In this document: one piece after another, positions 6,162 to 14,071 of the stretch
Layout: every line of letters begins with the position of its first letter
Position numbering within the stretch: position 1 is the first letter of the stretch
Assembly: GCA_002385465.1 (NCBI GenBank)
Contig: DGDN01000077.1
Coordinates: 1 to 16,000 of the forward strand
Direction of reading: 5' to 3'
DNA length: 16,000 nucleotides
Origin: Candidatus Fermentithermobacillaceae bacterium UBA3951
Lineage (GTDB): Bacteria > Bacillota > Sulfobacillia > Fermentithermobacillales > Fermentithermobacillaceae
Position numbers and translations under genes: made by a program
Notes under the pieces: generated by a model
The model's database searches: none
Seen by the model: only the letters and a program-made list of their open reading frames with translations
What the model was told of the DNA's origin: nothing

Positions 6162-8315
6162 ATGATAGCACAGGGACAGGTAAGCTACGTTTTTCGAGGC
6201 AAAGAGATGACCTTTGATTTCTACCCTGTGCAACCTCTGGAAAGGCTCGGCCTCAGCATGCGGGGGGAGCGCAAGGTCATAGGTGACGGCTATCGCTTTA
6301 CTTTCACGCTGACTCCCAGTGAAGACATTATCCTCAAATCGGTCTCAGTCGAAATGGCACTTGACTTGAGCCACCATAGTAGGATCTTCGCCAACGGCTT
6401 TCAGTCATGGACCGAAAGCCGGGAATATGACCTCCGCGAGAAGATGCCGCGTCTCAGGTGGCCTCTGACTCTTGGCGGCGCGCTCGTCGGAGAGAGAGCC
6501 TTACGCTGTTTCCCGTCGGCAAGAGGCCTTTTCCACTCGTGGACCTACTCGTACGTAAGAGGATCCGACGGCAATATTGTCCTCTTCGGGTCGGTTTCTG
6601 AGCGCCAGGGCTATACTCTGTTCGAGTTAGACGCCGCCACGGGCTCCTTGCGTGTAAGCCGGGACTGCGACGGTCTCAAGATCGGAGAAACCTATACGGC
6701 CCTGGATATCGTTGTCCTTCCCGGCCGAGAAGAAGAGGTGTTCCAAGCGTATTTCCAGGAAATAAGCCCTCTCGGGGACCGAACAGGCAGATTCGCCCCG
6801 GTTCCCGTATCGGGTTGGTTCGGCTCGAGAGACTATCTCGGCGATATCTCCGAGCCGGTCGTCCTCTCCAGTCTTGCCGAGATCAAGAAGCGCGACATCC
6901 CCCTGGATTACTTCTTGATCGGTGACGGGTGGCAGAGCGAGACCGGGGACTGGCTCAGGCCTTCTTCACAGTTTCCCAGGGGCATGAAAAAGATCGCAGC
7001 TGCAATCAAAGAAGCGGGATACAAGCCGGGGCTCTGGATCGCTCCATATATCTTAAGCCGCTGGTCGGAGGCTTTTCGTCGTAACAGGGACTGGCTTCTC
7101 AAGGACGAGAACGGTAGGCCTATGCGTGCAGGATGGAACCGAAAATGGGGCGGCAACTTCTACGCCTTGGACGTCTACAACCCGGATTTTAGAAACTACC
7201 TTGCCGAGGTGTTTGGCACCGCGCTCGAGGACTGGGGCTTTGAAATGGTCATGGCGGATTTTCTCTATGCGGCGGCCCTTAGACCCCGGGAGCGCAAGAC
7301 TCGTGGGCAAGTAATGAGCGACGCAGTGGGTCTCGTCCGTGAGCTTCTTCGAGACAAGGTGGTGCTGGCCGGCGGGGTTCCGCTCGGAGCTGCCTTTCAC
7401 AACGTGGATTACTGCCTCATGGGAAGCGTTGCTTCTCTCCGGTGGGAGGACAGTCTCAAGCGTGCTCTAGGCTACCGTGAACGTCCTTCGGCCTCAAACG
7501 CCCTGACATCAATGATAAGCCGGTACCGGCTGAACGGGAAGGCTTTCGCTGCCGGCGGAAACGCGATGAGCATGAGTTCTCAAACGCATAACATGACCTT
7601 TGACCAGGTCAAGACCTTGCTACGGCTTAACCTCCTTTTCTCCGAGACGTTCTTTGTCTCGGATAATCCCGCCGGGTACTCAGCGGCGGAGCTCATTGAG
7701 TATAGGTCGGCGTTCCCTGTGAAAGCGAAGAAGATCCTGAGCGTTAGATCCCGCCGCGGGGCATGGACCGTTTCTTTTGAAATCGAAGGCAGGCAGTATG
7801 TGTTGCTTGCGAACCTGACTTCTAAGGCGAGGGAGTTCCGGGTTGACCCGTGTCTTTATTTCGACCCTTCTCTTCCGGGATTCCGTAAGTACGAAGTGGT
7901 AGGAGATCTCGCTCCCTACGAGTCCCGGTGTCTCTTGCGGGTGCCTTCTCAGGATTGGGCCGTAGCCGGAGGAACGGGACACGTGTTTCCGGGTTGCGAG
8001 GTGCTCGACCCTTCCTTCGAAGAAGGTGCCGTGAAACTGGACCTTCACCCTCACGCTAAGTACGAGAGCGAGGTCTTTCTCCGCGTGCCGGACCGGATGG
8101 ATTCGTGCCTGGTGAACGGCCAACGCCTTAAGACCGAAAAGGTGCACGGCCTAACTTTCGTGCGTCTCAGCCTTGGTCCGGAGGAAGACCGGCTGCTTGT
8201 CAACGAGCCTTCCCTGCGCGGGAGAAAGGCCGGCTCTTGTGACGTACTTCTCAAACCCCTTCAGAACTTTCAGGGAGCCCACGTGTTTTCAGTTGAGTCC
8301 ACCACAAGGCCCTAG
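6162..8315 (+). CDS. GH36-like (alpha-galactosidase-related) protein, altered active site
   Basis: A protein of 717 residues from this start, laid out like GH36/melibiase: an N-terminal beta-sandwich (about 1-210), a (beta/alpha)8 barrel (about 215-530) and a C-terminal beta domain. No signal peptide, so probably cytoplasmic. Barrel landmarks, numbered from this start: IGDGWQ (253-258), GLWIAPY (290-296), and VMADFL with Asp366, the expected nucleophile. Two usual landmarks differ: the Lys of K-x-D is Met364, and the region that normally reads like RIGPDV holding the acid/base Asp reads LMGSVAS, placing Val423 there. It may therefore act by another mechanism, on another substrate, or only bind sugar. 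The frame opens at a TTG at 6126, but that has no ribosome binding site; ATG at 6162 has AAAGGG about 11 bases upstream. ATG 6207 is a further alternative. Confidence 0.8.
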   Translation: MIAQGQVSYVFRGKEMTFDFYPVQPLERLGLSMRGERKVIGDGYRFTFTLTPSEDIILKSVSVEMALDLSHHSRIFANGFQSWTESREYDLREKMPRLRWPLTLGGALVGERALRCFPSARGLFHSWTYSYVRGSDGNIVLFGSVSERQGYTLFELDAATGSLRVSRDCDGLKIGETYTALDIVVLPGREEEVFQAYFQEISPLGDRTGRFAPVPVSGWFGSRDYLGDISEPVVLSSLAEIKKRDIPLDYFLIGDGWQSETGDWLRPSSQFPRGMKKIAAAIKEAGYKPGLWIAPYILSRWSEAFRRNRDWLLKDENGRPMRAGWNRKWGGNFYALDVYNPDFRNYLAEVFGTALEDWGFEMVMADFLYAAALRPRERKTRGQVMSDAVGLVRELLRDKVVLAGGVPLGAAFHNVDYCLMGSVASLRWEDSLKRALGYRERPSASNALTSMISRYRLNGKAFAAGGNAMSMSSQTHNMTFDQVKTLLRLNLLFSETFFVSDNPAGYSAAELIEYRSAFPVKAKKILSVRSRRGAWTVSFEIEGRQYVLLANLTSKAREFRVDPCLYFDPSLPGFRKYEVVGDLAPYESRCLLRVPSQDWAVAGGTGHVFPGCEVLDPSFEEGAVKLDLHPHAKYESEVFLRVPDRMDSCLVNGQRLKTEKVHGLTFVRLSLGPEEDRLLVNEPSLRGRKAGSCDVLLKPLQNFQGAHVFSVESTTRP

Positions 8316-8334
8316 CCGGCTAACTGGCATTTTA
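8315..8334 (+). terminator. Short terminator after the GH36-like gene
   Basis: GCCGG (8315-8319), loop CTAA, CTGGC (8324-8328) form a 5-bp stem with one G-U pair, followed by ATTTTA. It overlaps the stop codon's last base. The stem is short, so efficiency is doubtful. Confidence 0.4.
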
Positions 8335-8382
8335 CCTGCGTAGGGCCCTCCTCGCTTGGAAAATTGTTCTCACGCTACATTT

Positions 8383-8402
8383 GAGATTGTGCACACAACC
8401 TC
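8383..8402. promoter_or_regulatory. Inverted repeat just upstream of the hydrogenase promoter
   Basis: Arms GAG-n-TTGTG (8383-8391) and CACAA-n-CTC (8394-8402) flank a 2-base centre (CA); 8 of 9 arm positions pair. It ends directly before the -35 position of the promoter below, where an activator or repressor would bind. TTGTG/CACAA recalls Rex half-sites, but Rex sites have 8 bases between these pentamers, so this is not a normal Rex operator. Confidence 0.45.
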
Positions 8403-8431
8403 TATTTAACAATGTAAAGTTATGCTACAAT
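8403..8431 (+). promoter_or_regulatory. Promoter of the hydrogenase operon (extended -10)
   Basis: TACAAT at 8426-8431 matches the -10 consensus at 5 of 6 positions and is preceded by TGC (8423-8425), an extended -10 element. At 17 bases upstream the -35 position reads TATTTA (8403-8408), which is poor and fits an activator-assisted promoter. Transcription would begin near 8438, about 50 bases before the GTG start at 8491. An in-frame ATG at 8422 overlaps the -10 and so is unlikely to be the start. Confidence 0.55.
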
Positions 8432-8475
8432 ACGGTTGGTCAGAGCGACCTGTGCTCACGTTGAGAGAACCAGTA

Positions 8476-8484
8476 GAGGAGGAG
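8476..8484 (+). promoter_or_regulatory. Ribosome binding site that decides the GTG start
   Basis: GAGGAGGAG lies 6 bases before GTG at 8491. It favours this start over the in-frame ATG at 8422, which has no ribosome binding site. Confidence 0.7.
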
Positions 8485-8490
8485 TCCTCA

Positions 8491-10326
8491 GTGAGTAGGC
8501 TCACGGTATATACGCCGGACGACGCCGAACTAGTTGTCGGCCGTATGGTCCGGGAGATGGAAAGGCGCTTGGCAGTGGCGCCTCCTGGGCTCTGTCCCGT
8601 TGACATGGCATCGGTCTTCCTTAGGTTGTGTCACGCTCAGACGTGCGGGAAGTGTGTGCCGTGCCGGGTAGGACTCGGTAGAATGGGAGATCTATTTGAG
8701 GAGATACTTAGCGGCAAAGGTGACGCCGAGACTCTTAAACTGCTCCAGGAAGTAGCGGAGACGGTGAAAGACACTGCCGACTGCGTCATCGGTTCTGACG
8801 CTGCGGCCATGGTGCTCAAGAGCCTTGAGCAGTTCCGGAATGATTACGTTTGCCACATTGAAGAAGGCCGGTGCGTCGGTCGTTTTGCCGCTCCGGTTCC
8901 TTGTCGTTCTGCTTGTCCGGCAGGTGTGGACGTCCCGGGCTACGTAGCCCTAGTGCGCGATGGCAGGCCCCAGGACGCTGTCCGCCTCATCCGGCAAGAC
9001 AATCCTTTCGTTCTGGCCTGTGCGTTGGTTTGCGAACACCCGTGTGAGAGCCACTGCAGGCGCTCAATGCTCGATGACGCGGTGAACATCAGGGGTCTCA
9101 AGCGTTATGCGGTTGACGCTGCAGGCGATGTCAGTCACGATGAACCCGCCCCTTCAACAGGGAAGACGGTAGCGATCGTGGGTGGCGGGCCTTCGGGCCT
9201 TACCGCTGCCTACTACCTGGCTCTGGCCGGGCATCAGGTGACGATCTTCGAGAAGCAGCCCGATCTGGGCGGAATGCTCAGGTACGGAATCCCCGAGTAC
9301 CGCTTGCCCAAAGATGCCCTCGACCGTGAGATAGGCGGTATGCTGAGCCTCGGTATTAAGGTCAGGACCAACTTCAACGTTGGAACCGATTGTACCCTGG
9401 AATCGCTCCGCAAGACATTTGACGCGGTCTATATCGCCATAGGAGCTCATGGAGACAGGAAACTGGGCATACCCGGCGAGGACGCGGAGGGCGTGATCCC
9501 CGCGGTCGAAATGCTGAGGGACGTGGGGCTCGGCAAGACCCCCCACCTGAAAGGCAAGAGAGTGGTAGTGGTAGGTGGAGGTAACGTGGCCATGGATGCC
9601 GCGAGGACTGCGGTCCGCCTCGGTGCCTCCAAAGTGACTGTCGCCTACAGGCGCAGGACCGAGGATATGACGGCTCAGAAGCTCGAGATCGAAGGAGCGC
9701 TCAACGAGGGAGTCGACATCCTGCAGCTGTTGTCGCCTCTAAGAGTCGAAACAGACGAAAGCGGCAAGGTCAAGATCCTGTGGTGCCAGCGGATGACCGT
9801 TGGAAACCTCGACGATTCAGGGCGTCCAAGGCCCGTTGCGTCGGGAGCTCCCGATGTCCCGCTTGAGTGCGATGTAGTGGTGGTTGCGATAGGCCAGGAT
9901 ATCCAGTCCGAACACTTCGCCAATGAAGGTATCCCGACTTCCCGGAACGCGTTGGTGGCCTCAAACGACCTTTCTATCGCAGATATGCCCGGAGTCTTTG
10001 CAGGGGGAGACTGCGTGAGCGGACCTGCAACGGTGATTAGGGCAGTAGCTGCGGGTAAGGTCGCAGCCGCCAACATCGACCAGTACCTCGGTGGAAACAT
10101 GATATGGACGTCGGGCGTGGATGTTCCGCCTGCGGTTCCCACTGACGCTACTCCTATAGGACGAGTAAACTTGCGAGAACGTCCCGCCTCTGAACGGGTT
10201 CGGGATTGGGACCAGATTGAGCTCGGTATGGATTGGCGCGAGGCCCTTCATGAGGCCAGCCGTTGCCTGAGGTGTGACCACCACGGCTCAGGCGCATTTG
10301 AAGGAGGTAGGCTCGCCAGATGGTAG
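8491..10326 (+). CDS. NuoF-type FeS domain fused to GltD/NfnB-like FAD-NAD(P) oxidoreductase
   Basis: A 611-residue flavoprotein in three parts. Residues about 35-122 match the C-terminal [4Fe-4S] domain of NuoF/HydB: C52-x2-C55-x2-C58 and C98. Residues about 135-210 match the iron-sulfur helical domain of glutamate synthase small subunit and dihydropyrimidine dehydrogenase, with Cys138, 142, 177, 181, 185 and 189. Residues about 224-535 are the FAD/NAD(P) double Rossmann module: IVGGGPSGL (229-237), VVGGGNVAMDAA (360-371) and AGGDCVSGPATVIRAV (504-519). CLRC (592-595) closes the chain. The FMN/NADH and SLBB domains of NuoF are absent. It ends 7 bases inside the next gene, an [FeFe] hydrogenase, so the two are surely co-translated and probably form a complex passing electrons between NAD(P)(H) and the hydrogenase. 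Whether it uses NADH or NADPH, or bifurcates with ferredoxin, cannot be read from sequence. Confidence 0.88.
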   Translation: MSRLTVYTPDDAELVVGRMVREMERRLAVAPPGLCPVDMASVFLRLCHAQTCGKCVPCRVGLGRMGDLFEEILSGKGDAETLKLLQEVAETVKDTADCVIGSDAAAMVLKSLEQFRNDYVCHIEEGRCVGRFAAPVPCRSACPAGVDVPGYVALVRDGRPQDAVRLIRQDNPFVLACALVCEHPCESHCRRSMLDDAVNIRGLKRYAVDAAGDVSHDEPAPSTGKTVAIVGGGPSGLTAAYYLALAGHQVTIFEKQPDLGGMLRYGIPEYRLPKDALDREIGGMLSLGIKVRTNFNVGTDCTLESLRKTFDAVYIAIGAHGDRKLGIPGEDAEGVIPAVEMLRDVGLGKTPHLKGKRVVVVGGGNVAMDAARTAVRLGASKVTVAYRRRTEDMTAQKLEIEGALNEGVDILQLLSPLRVETDESGKVKILWCQRMTVGNLDDSGRPRPVASGAPDVPLECDVVVVAIGQDIQSEHFANEGIPTSRNALVASNDLSIADMPGVFAGGDCVSGPATVIRAVAAGKVAAANIDQYLGGNMIWTSGVDVPPAVPTDATPIGRVNLRERPASERVRDWDQIELGMDWREALHEASRCLRCDHHGSGAFEGGRLARW

Positions 10327-12155
10327 CCAACAAGATTCCGGACGCAGAGTGCAAGATGGTCACTCTCAAAATCGACAGGCGTACCGTAGAGGTCAAGCAA
10401 GGTACGACCATCCTTGAGGCGGCGAAGTCTATTGGGCTCCGGATCCCCACCCTCTGCTACCTGAAAGGAATCAACGAAATTGGAGCGTGCAGGGTGTGTG
10501 TGGTCGAGTTGAAAGGCTCCGCCAAGCTTGTGACGGCCTGCAATACGGTCGTGCAGGAAGGCATGGAAGTCCTGACGTCGAGTCCGAGGGTGAGGCATGC
10601 CCGGCGGGTTACGGTGGAGCTCATGCTCACTGAGCACAACTGCAACTGCCCGACATGTGCCAGGAACGGAAACTGCAGGCTGCAGACCTTGGCCAATGCT
10701 CTGGGTGTCCGTAACGTGCGCCTCGGCAACGTGCTCACCGGTCAGAGGAAAGAAGAGTCCAGCCCGTCGATCGTGAGAGATCCTCAGAAGTGCATCTTGT
10801 GCTATCGTTGTGTAAGCTTGTGCGACAAGGTCCAGACGCTCGGGATCTGGAGAATCGGAGGTACCGGGGCCAGGACAAGTATCGAGCCCCCGTTTGGGCG
10901 CTCCCTAGCCCAGACCGATTGTGCCTACTGTGGCCAGTGCGTGACGCATTGTCCGGTAGGGGCGCTGACTGAGAAGAGCGACCGCGATAGGGTCTGGGAG
11001 GCCCTCTCTGATCCTGAGACGGTAACCATCGTGCAGGTGGCTCCTGCCGTAAGAGCTGCATGGGGCGAAACTTTGGGCATGCCCCGCGAAACCGCTACGC
11101 TCAAGCGCCTCGTCGCAACCTTGAGGCATTTGGGGTTTGACTACGTCCTGGACACTTGCTTTGCTGCCGACCTAACAATCATGGAGGAAGGCACGGAACT
11201 CCTACAACGTCTATCAGGCGAGAACGTGAAGGGCGATCAGCGGTTCCCGATGTTCACGTCTTGCTGCCCCGGGTGGATCCGGTTCTTGAAGGGTCAGTAT
11301 CCTGAGCTGGTCGGCAACCTCTCGTCGGCCAAGTCTCCCCAGCAGATGTTCGGGGCCATCGCTAAGACCTACTACTCACAGGTCATGGGCATACCTGCCG
11401 AAAAGATATGCGTGGTCTCCATCATGCCGTGTACCGCCAAGAAGTACGAGGCGAACCTAGACACCATGCGTTCGGCTGGTTTCGGTCAAGATGTAGACAT
11501 AGTCATCACCACCCGAGAACTCTGCGCCATGATCCGAGAAGAGGGAGTCCTGCCGGAAAGGCTTGAGGAAGAGGAGTTTGACTCCATCCTGGGCGACTCC
11601 ACGGGTGCAGCGGTTATTTTCGGTGCGACCGGCGGTGTCATGGAAGCGGCTCTACGGTCGGCATATTACCTGGTGACCGGTAAAAACGCCGATCCGGACG
11701 CATTCAAGGCCGTAAGGGGCCCGGACGGATGGAAAGAGGCTTCCTTTGAACTTCCCGGCCGTACGCTGAAATGCGCAGTTGTGCATGGATTGGGGAATGC
11801 CAGGCGGCTGATTGAAGCCTTGAAGGACGGAACTCACCAGTATGACTTTGTCGAGGTAATGGCGTGTCCGGGAGGATGCGCAGGCGGCGGCGGGCAACCG
11901 ATATGCTCGGACGACAATGACGTTTCTCCTGCCCGGACGCAGAACCTGTATGCCCTGGATGCAGCTGCTCCGCTCAGGTTCTCCCACGAGAACCCGTCCA
12001 TCAAGACTCTCTACCAAGACTTCCTGGGTAGGCCGGGCTCTGAACTGGCCCATAAGCTGCTGCACACTGACCAGAAGGAATGGAAGATGAACGAAGGCTC
12101 CGTTAAGGCGAGCGAAACGAAGCGTGCTCCCGCTCTGGCAGTCTCAGCGGTCTAG
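10320..12155 (+). CDS. hydA: [FeFe] hydrogenase, group A, catalytic subunit
   Basis: A 611-residue hydrogenase that interconverts H2 with protons and electrons. In order: N-terminal [2Fe-2S] domain (Cys46, 57, 60, 74); His-ligated [4Fe-4S] (His106, Cys110, 113, 119); two ferredoxin-type [4Fe-4S] (Cys158, 161, 164, 168 and Cys201, 204, 207, 211); then the H-cluster domain. All three H-cluster signatures are intact: FTSCCPGW (Cys315 proton shuttle, Cys316 ligand), MPCTAKKYE (Cys371) and EVMACPGGCAGGGGQP (Cys516, Cys520). The layout resembles the clostridial CpI type, with no extra C-terminal [2Fe-2S] domain. No signal peptide, so cytoplasmic. The ATG overlaps the upstream stop by 7 bases; AAGGAGG at 10301-10307 lies inside the upstream gene. 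Pairing with a GltD-like gene recalls the poorly characterised 'glutamate synthase-linked' A2 group of HydDB. The HydE, F and G maturases are not in the window. Confidence 0.96.
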   Translation: MVANKIPDAECKMVTLKIDRRTVEVKQGTTILEAAKSIGLRIPTLCYLKGINEIGACRVCVVELKGSAKLVTACNTVVQEGMEVLTSSPRVRHARRVTVELMLTEHNCNCPTCARNGNCRLQTLANALGVRNVRLGNVLTGQRKEESSPSIVRDPQKCILCYRCVSLCDKVQTLGIWRIGGTGARTSIEPPFGRSLAQTDCAYCGQCVTHCPVGALTEKSDRDRVWEALSDPETVTIVQVAPAVRAAWGETLGMPRETATLKRLVATLRHLGFDYVLDTCFAADLTIMEEGTELLQRLSGENVKGDQRFPMFTSCCPGWIRFLKGQYPELVGNLSSAKSPQQMFGAIAKTYYSQVMGIPAEKICVVSIMPCTAKKYEANLDTMRSAGFGQDVDIVITTRELCAMIREEGVLPERLEEEEFDSILGDSTGAAVIFGATGGVMEAALRSAYYLVTGKNADPDAFKAVRGPDGWKEASFELPGRTLKCAVVHGLGNARRLIEALKDGTHQYDFVEVMACPGGCAGGGGQPICSDDNDVSPARTQNLYALDAAAPLRFSHENPSIKTLYQDFLGRPGSELAHKLLHTDQKEWKMNEGSVKASETKRAPALAVSAV

Positions 12156-12192
12156 CATGCTCTTTTCCTGAAGACGAGCCCCCCACGCGACT

Positions 12193-12216
12193 GGCCCCGT
12201 CCAACCGGACGGGGCC
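12193..12216. terminator. Terminator hairpin after hydA
   Basis: GGCCCCGTCC (12193-12202), loop AACC, GGACGGGGCC (12207-12216) is a perfect 10-bp GC-rich stem. It sits between the convergent hydA and CocE-type genes. The following plus-strand bases are TTGCGTATT, only weakly T-rich, so it probably acts through stem stability and may serve both directions. Confidence 0.7.
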
Positions 12217-12253
12217 TTGCGTATTGGGCAGATCTCGGGCTCCTCTATGACGG

Positions 12254-13801
12254 TCACACTTGTATGGCGGTCAGGGATAGCCGCGAAGGTGTGGTTTCGC
12301 CAAACCTGACTGTCTGCCTGGCAACCGTCATTTCTTCGGACACGAGGCCCGAGACACCTGTATTGAGGTTACGGTCGAATTTGGGGAAGTTCGAACTGGA
12401 GATATCCAGTCGGACGCGGTGTCCTTTGTTGAATAGGTGGCCGATCGCAGGGAAGTCAAGGGCGATCTCCTGACCTGACCCTTGCTTCCACCGGTATATC
12501 GTATCCGCAACTATCCTCCCGTTACCTTCCGGGTCTTCATCCACAAGTTTTGCCGTGAAATCCGTCGAAGGAGCGGTACTGCCGACGAAAAGGGTTATTG
12601 ACGCAGGTCCCAAGCAACAAAGCGCCTCCGGAAGAGGCAAGCTCCTGAAAACAAGCACGTCGGGGCGGTTGCCGCTTGTTACCGTAGCCGGCCCCGGCTC
12701 GAGGCCGGCTCTGGGGAATTCCCAGACCGCTCCGCCCTCAGTCGGGACAGGACGCGCAGGGTCATATTCAAAATGAACTTCTCCTTGCAGAGAGGGCGAG
12801 GTCAACAGCGTTCCTCCGCCGATGTAGAAAACCTTTCTAGACGATTCCGGAGGGGGCCACCCGGCAGTATGCACCCATCCCGCTCCGGGAATGTAGGCCG
12901 AGACAGGCTCACTGAGATCATCTGGCAGTGGGTCTCCTTTGAACCAGTGGTTGAACCACTGCAACATCCTCTCCGAGAAGCGTGGGGACGAGGAGAGGCC
13001 GTAGTCCGCGTACGCGGTCTTGGTGGTCTCGCCCGCGATTCCGTTATGCGACCAAGGGCCCATGACCATTAACTGACGACTGCCCGACGCTCGGAGAAGG
13101 TCGTACGCTCTGACGGCCGAGTCCACCATGAAATCCCAAAAGCCCGCAAAATGAAGCCCGGGGACGCTAGTCTCGCGGTAGTAAGCCGATAGGTCACGGC
13201 TCGCCCACCATTCATCCCAATGACGGCACAGAAGGCGCCATGTGGGGTTGTGGATTCCTGCGGCATCCAGGGCGTCCTCAAGAGGCAGGTGCCGGTAAGT
13301 TTTCTTCCAATCGGTGTCTCTGAACTTAGGGTGCCCAAGGGCCATCCACGGGAGATTATGGTGGAGTCTTACGGCGCCGTTTTCCGTAAACAGGTTCCCT
13401 TCCCCAATCACAGGCGAAACCCAGACGCAGGCCTTTACATTATTCTTGTATGTGGACGCGATGGATATCGACGCGGCGCCGAGATAACTAAGCCCCAAAA
13501 TGCCAAGAGAGCCATTGCAGAAGGGCTGGCTCAACAGCCATTTTGCAGTATCTATGGCGTCGCCGGGTTCTTGTCGGATGAGATCAAGAGCGCCTCCGGA
13601 ATCGCCGGTGCCTCTTACGTCCTGTACCAAGACCGAGTAGCCATGGTCGCACAGCGGGGCCAAGTGAGGGAGAAGCGCCTTTCTGGAGTATGGAGTGCGG
13701 GCTATTATGACGGGCCAAGGTCCTCCTGTGTCGGGAGTAAGCACGGAAGTGGCCAGGCGAACTCCGTCTTGTGTCGGGACTTCCAGGGTGAGGTTTTGCA
13801 T
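12254..13801 (-). CDS. CocE/NonD-family serine hydrolase (X-Pro dipeptidyl-peptidase-like)
   Basis: A 515-residue hydrolase of the S15/CocE family, which cleaves esters or X-Pro peptides. Residues about 1-285 are the alpha/beta-hydrolase core with an inserted helical cap: QDVRGTGDSGG (60-70), GLSYLG with nucleophile Ser105, FWDF with Asp223 and PWSHN with His252, a complete triad. Residues about 300-510 form the C-terminal jelly-roll beta domain. No signal peptide, so cytoplasmic; the natural substrate is unknown. The frame extends upstream to a TTG at 13864. The ATG at 13799-13801 is preferred because GGGAGAG lies 7 bases before it and homology begins there (MQNLTLEVPTQDGVRLATS). It is transcribed alone and is convergent with hydA. 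Confidence 0.9.
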   Translation of the reverse strand: MQNLTLEVPTQDGVRLATSVLTPDTGGPWPVIIARTPYSRKALLPHLAPLCDHGYSVLVQDVRGTGDSGGALDLIRQEPGDAIDTAKWLLSQPFCNGSLGILGLSYLGAASISIASTYKNNVKACVWVSPVIGEGNLFTENGAVRLHHNLPWMALGHPKFRDTDWKKTYRHLPLEDALDAAGIHNPTWRLLCRHWDEWWASRDLSAYYRETSVPGLHFAGFWDFMVDSAVRAYDLLRASGSRQLMVMGPWSHNGIAGETTKTAYADYGLSSSPRFSERMLQWFNHWFKGDPLPDDLSEPVSAYIPGAGWVHTAGWPPPESSRKVFYIGGGTLLTSPSLQGEVHFEYDPARPVPTEGGAVWEFPRAGLEPGPATVTSGNRPDVLVFRSLPLPEALCCLGPASITLFVGSTAPSTDFTAKLVDEDPEGNGRIVADTIYRWKQGSGQEIALDFPAIGHLFNKGHRVRLDISSSNFPKFDRNLNTGVSGLVSEEMTVARQTVRFGETTPSRLSLTAIQV

Positions 13802-13835
13802 TTGACATCTCTCCCAAATTGCGTGGCTTAAGCAT

Positions 13836-13864
13836 AGTGTACCTAAATATTCATAAGCCCGCAA
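13836..13864 (-). promoter_or_regulatory. Candidate promoter of the CocE-type gene
   Basis: On the minus strand: TTGCGG (complement of 13859-13864), 17-base spacer, TACACT (complement of 13836-13841). The -35 matches at 3 of 6 and the -10 at 4 of 6 positions, with ideal spacing. It gives a leader of about 30 bases. Confidence 0.35.
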
Positions 13865-13973
13865 TTGAAAGGCTTAATGATCCGCTTAAATACGTGTATC
13901 TGCCAACATGAGCGGTACGTTCTTCCTGTCTTTCCTTCCCTAGAGAGATTGAAAGGAGCCGGAGGGGTGCGCG

Positions 13974-14015
13974 TTGAAGCATAGATGCCTGCGATTCGTG
14001 GAAACCAACCGGTAA
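13974..14015 (+). CDS. Possible 13-codon leader ORF upstream of the prolyl isomerase
   Basis: TTG at 13974 follows GGAGGGG (13961-13967) by 6 bases and opens a 13-codon frame, MKHRCLRFVETNR, ending in TAA at 14013-14015, 56 bases before the isomerase start. The strong ribosome binding site is the only support. It may be a decoy or a short regulatory peptide; there is no attenuator-like hairpin after it. Confidence 0.2.
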   Translation: MKHRCLRFVETNR

Positions 14016-14071
14016 CATAAAGAATCTAACTTTGAAGACGCAAAACCGGACTTGCAGAGAGGTGTCCAGGC

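Noticed and set aside
8383..8402. Rex (NADH-responsive repressor) operator
   Set aside because: Half-sites TTGTG and CACAA match, but Rex sites have 8 bases between them, not 2, so the geometry is wrong.
13220..13831. 203-codon plus-strand frame opposite the CocE-type hydrolase
   Set aside because: Shadow of a full-length hydrolase with complete triad; no domain match and no ribosome binding site.
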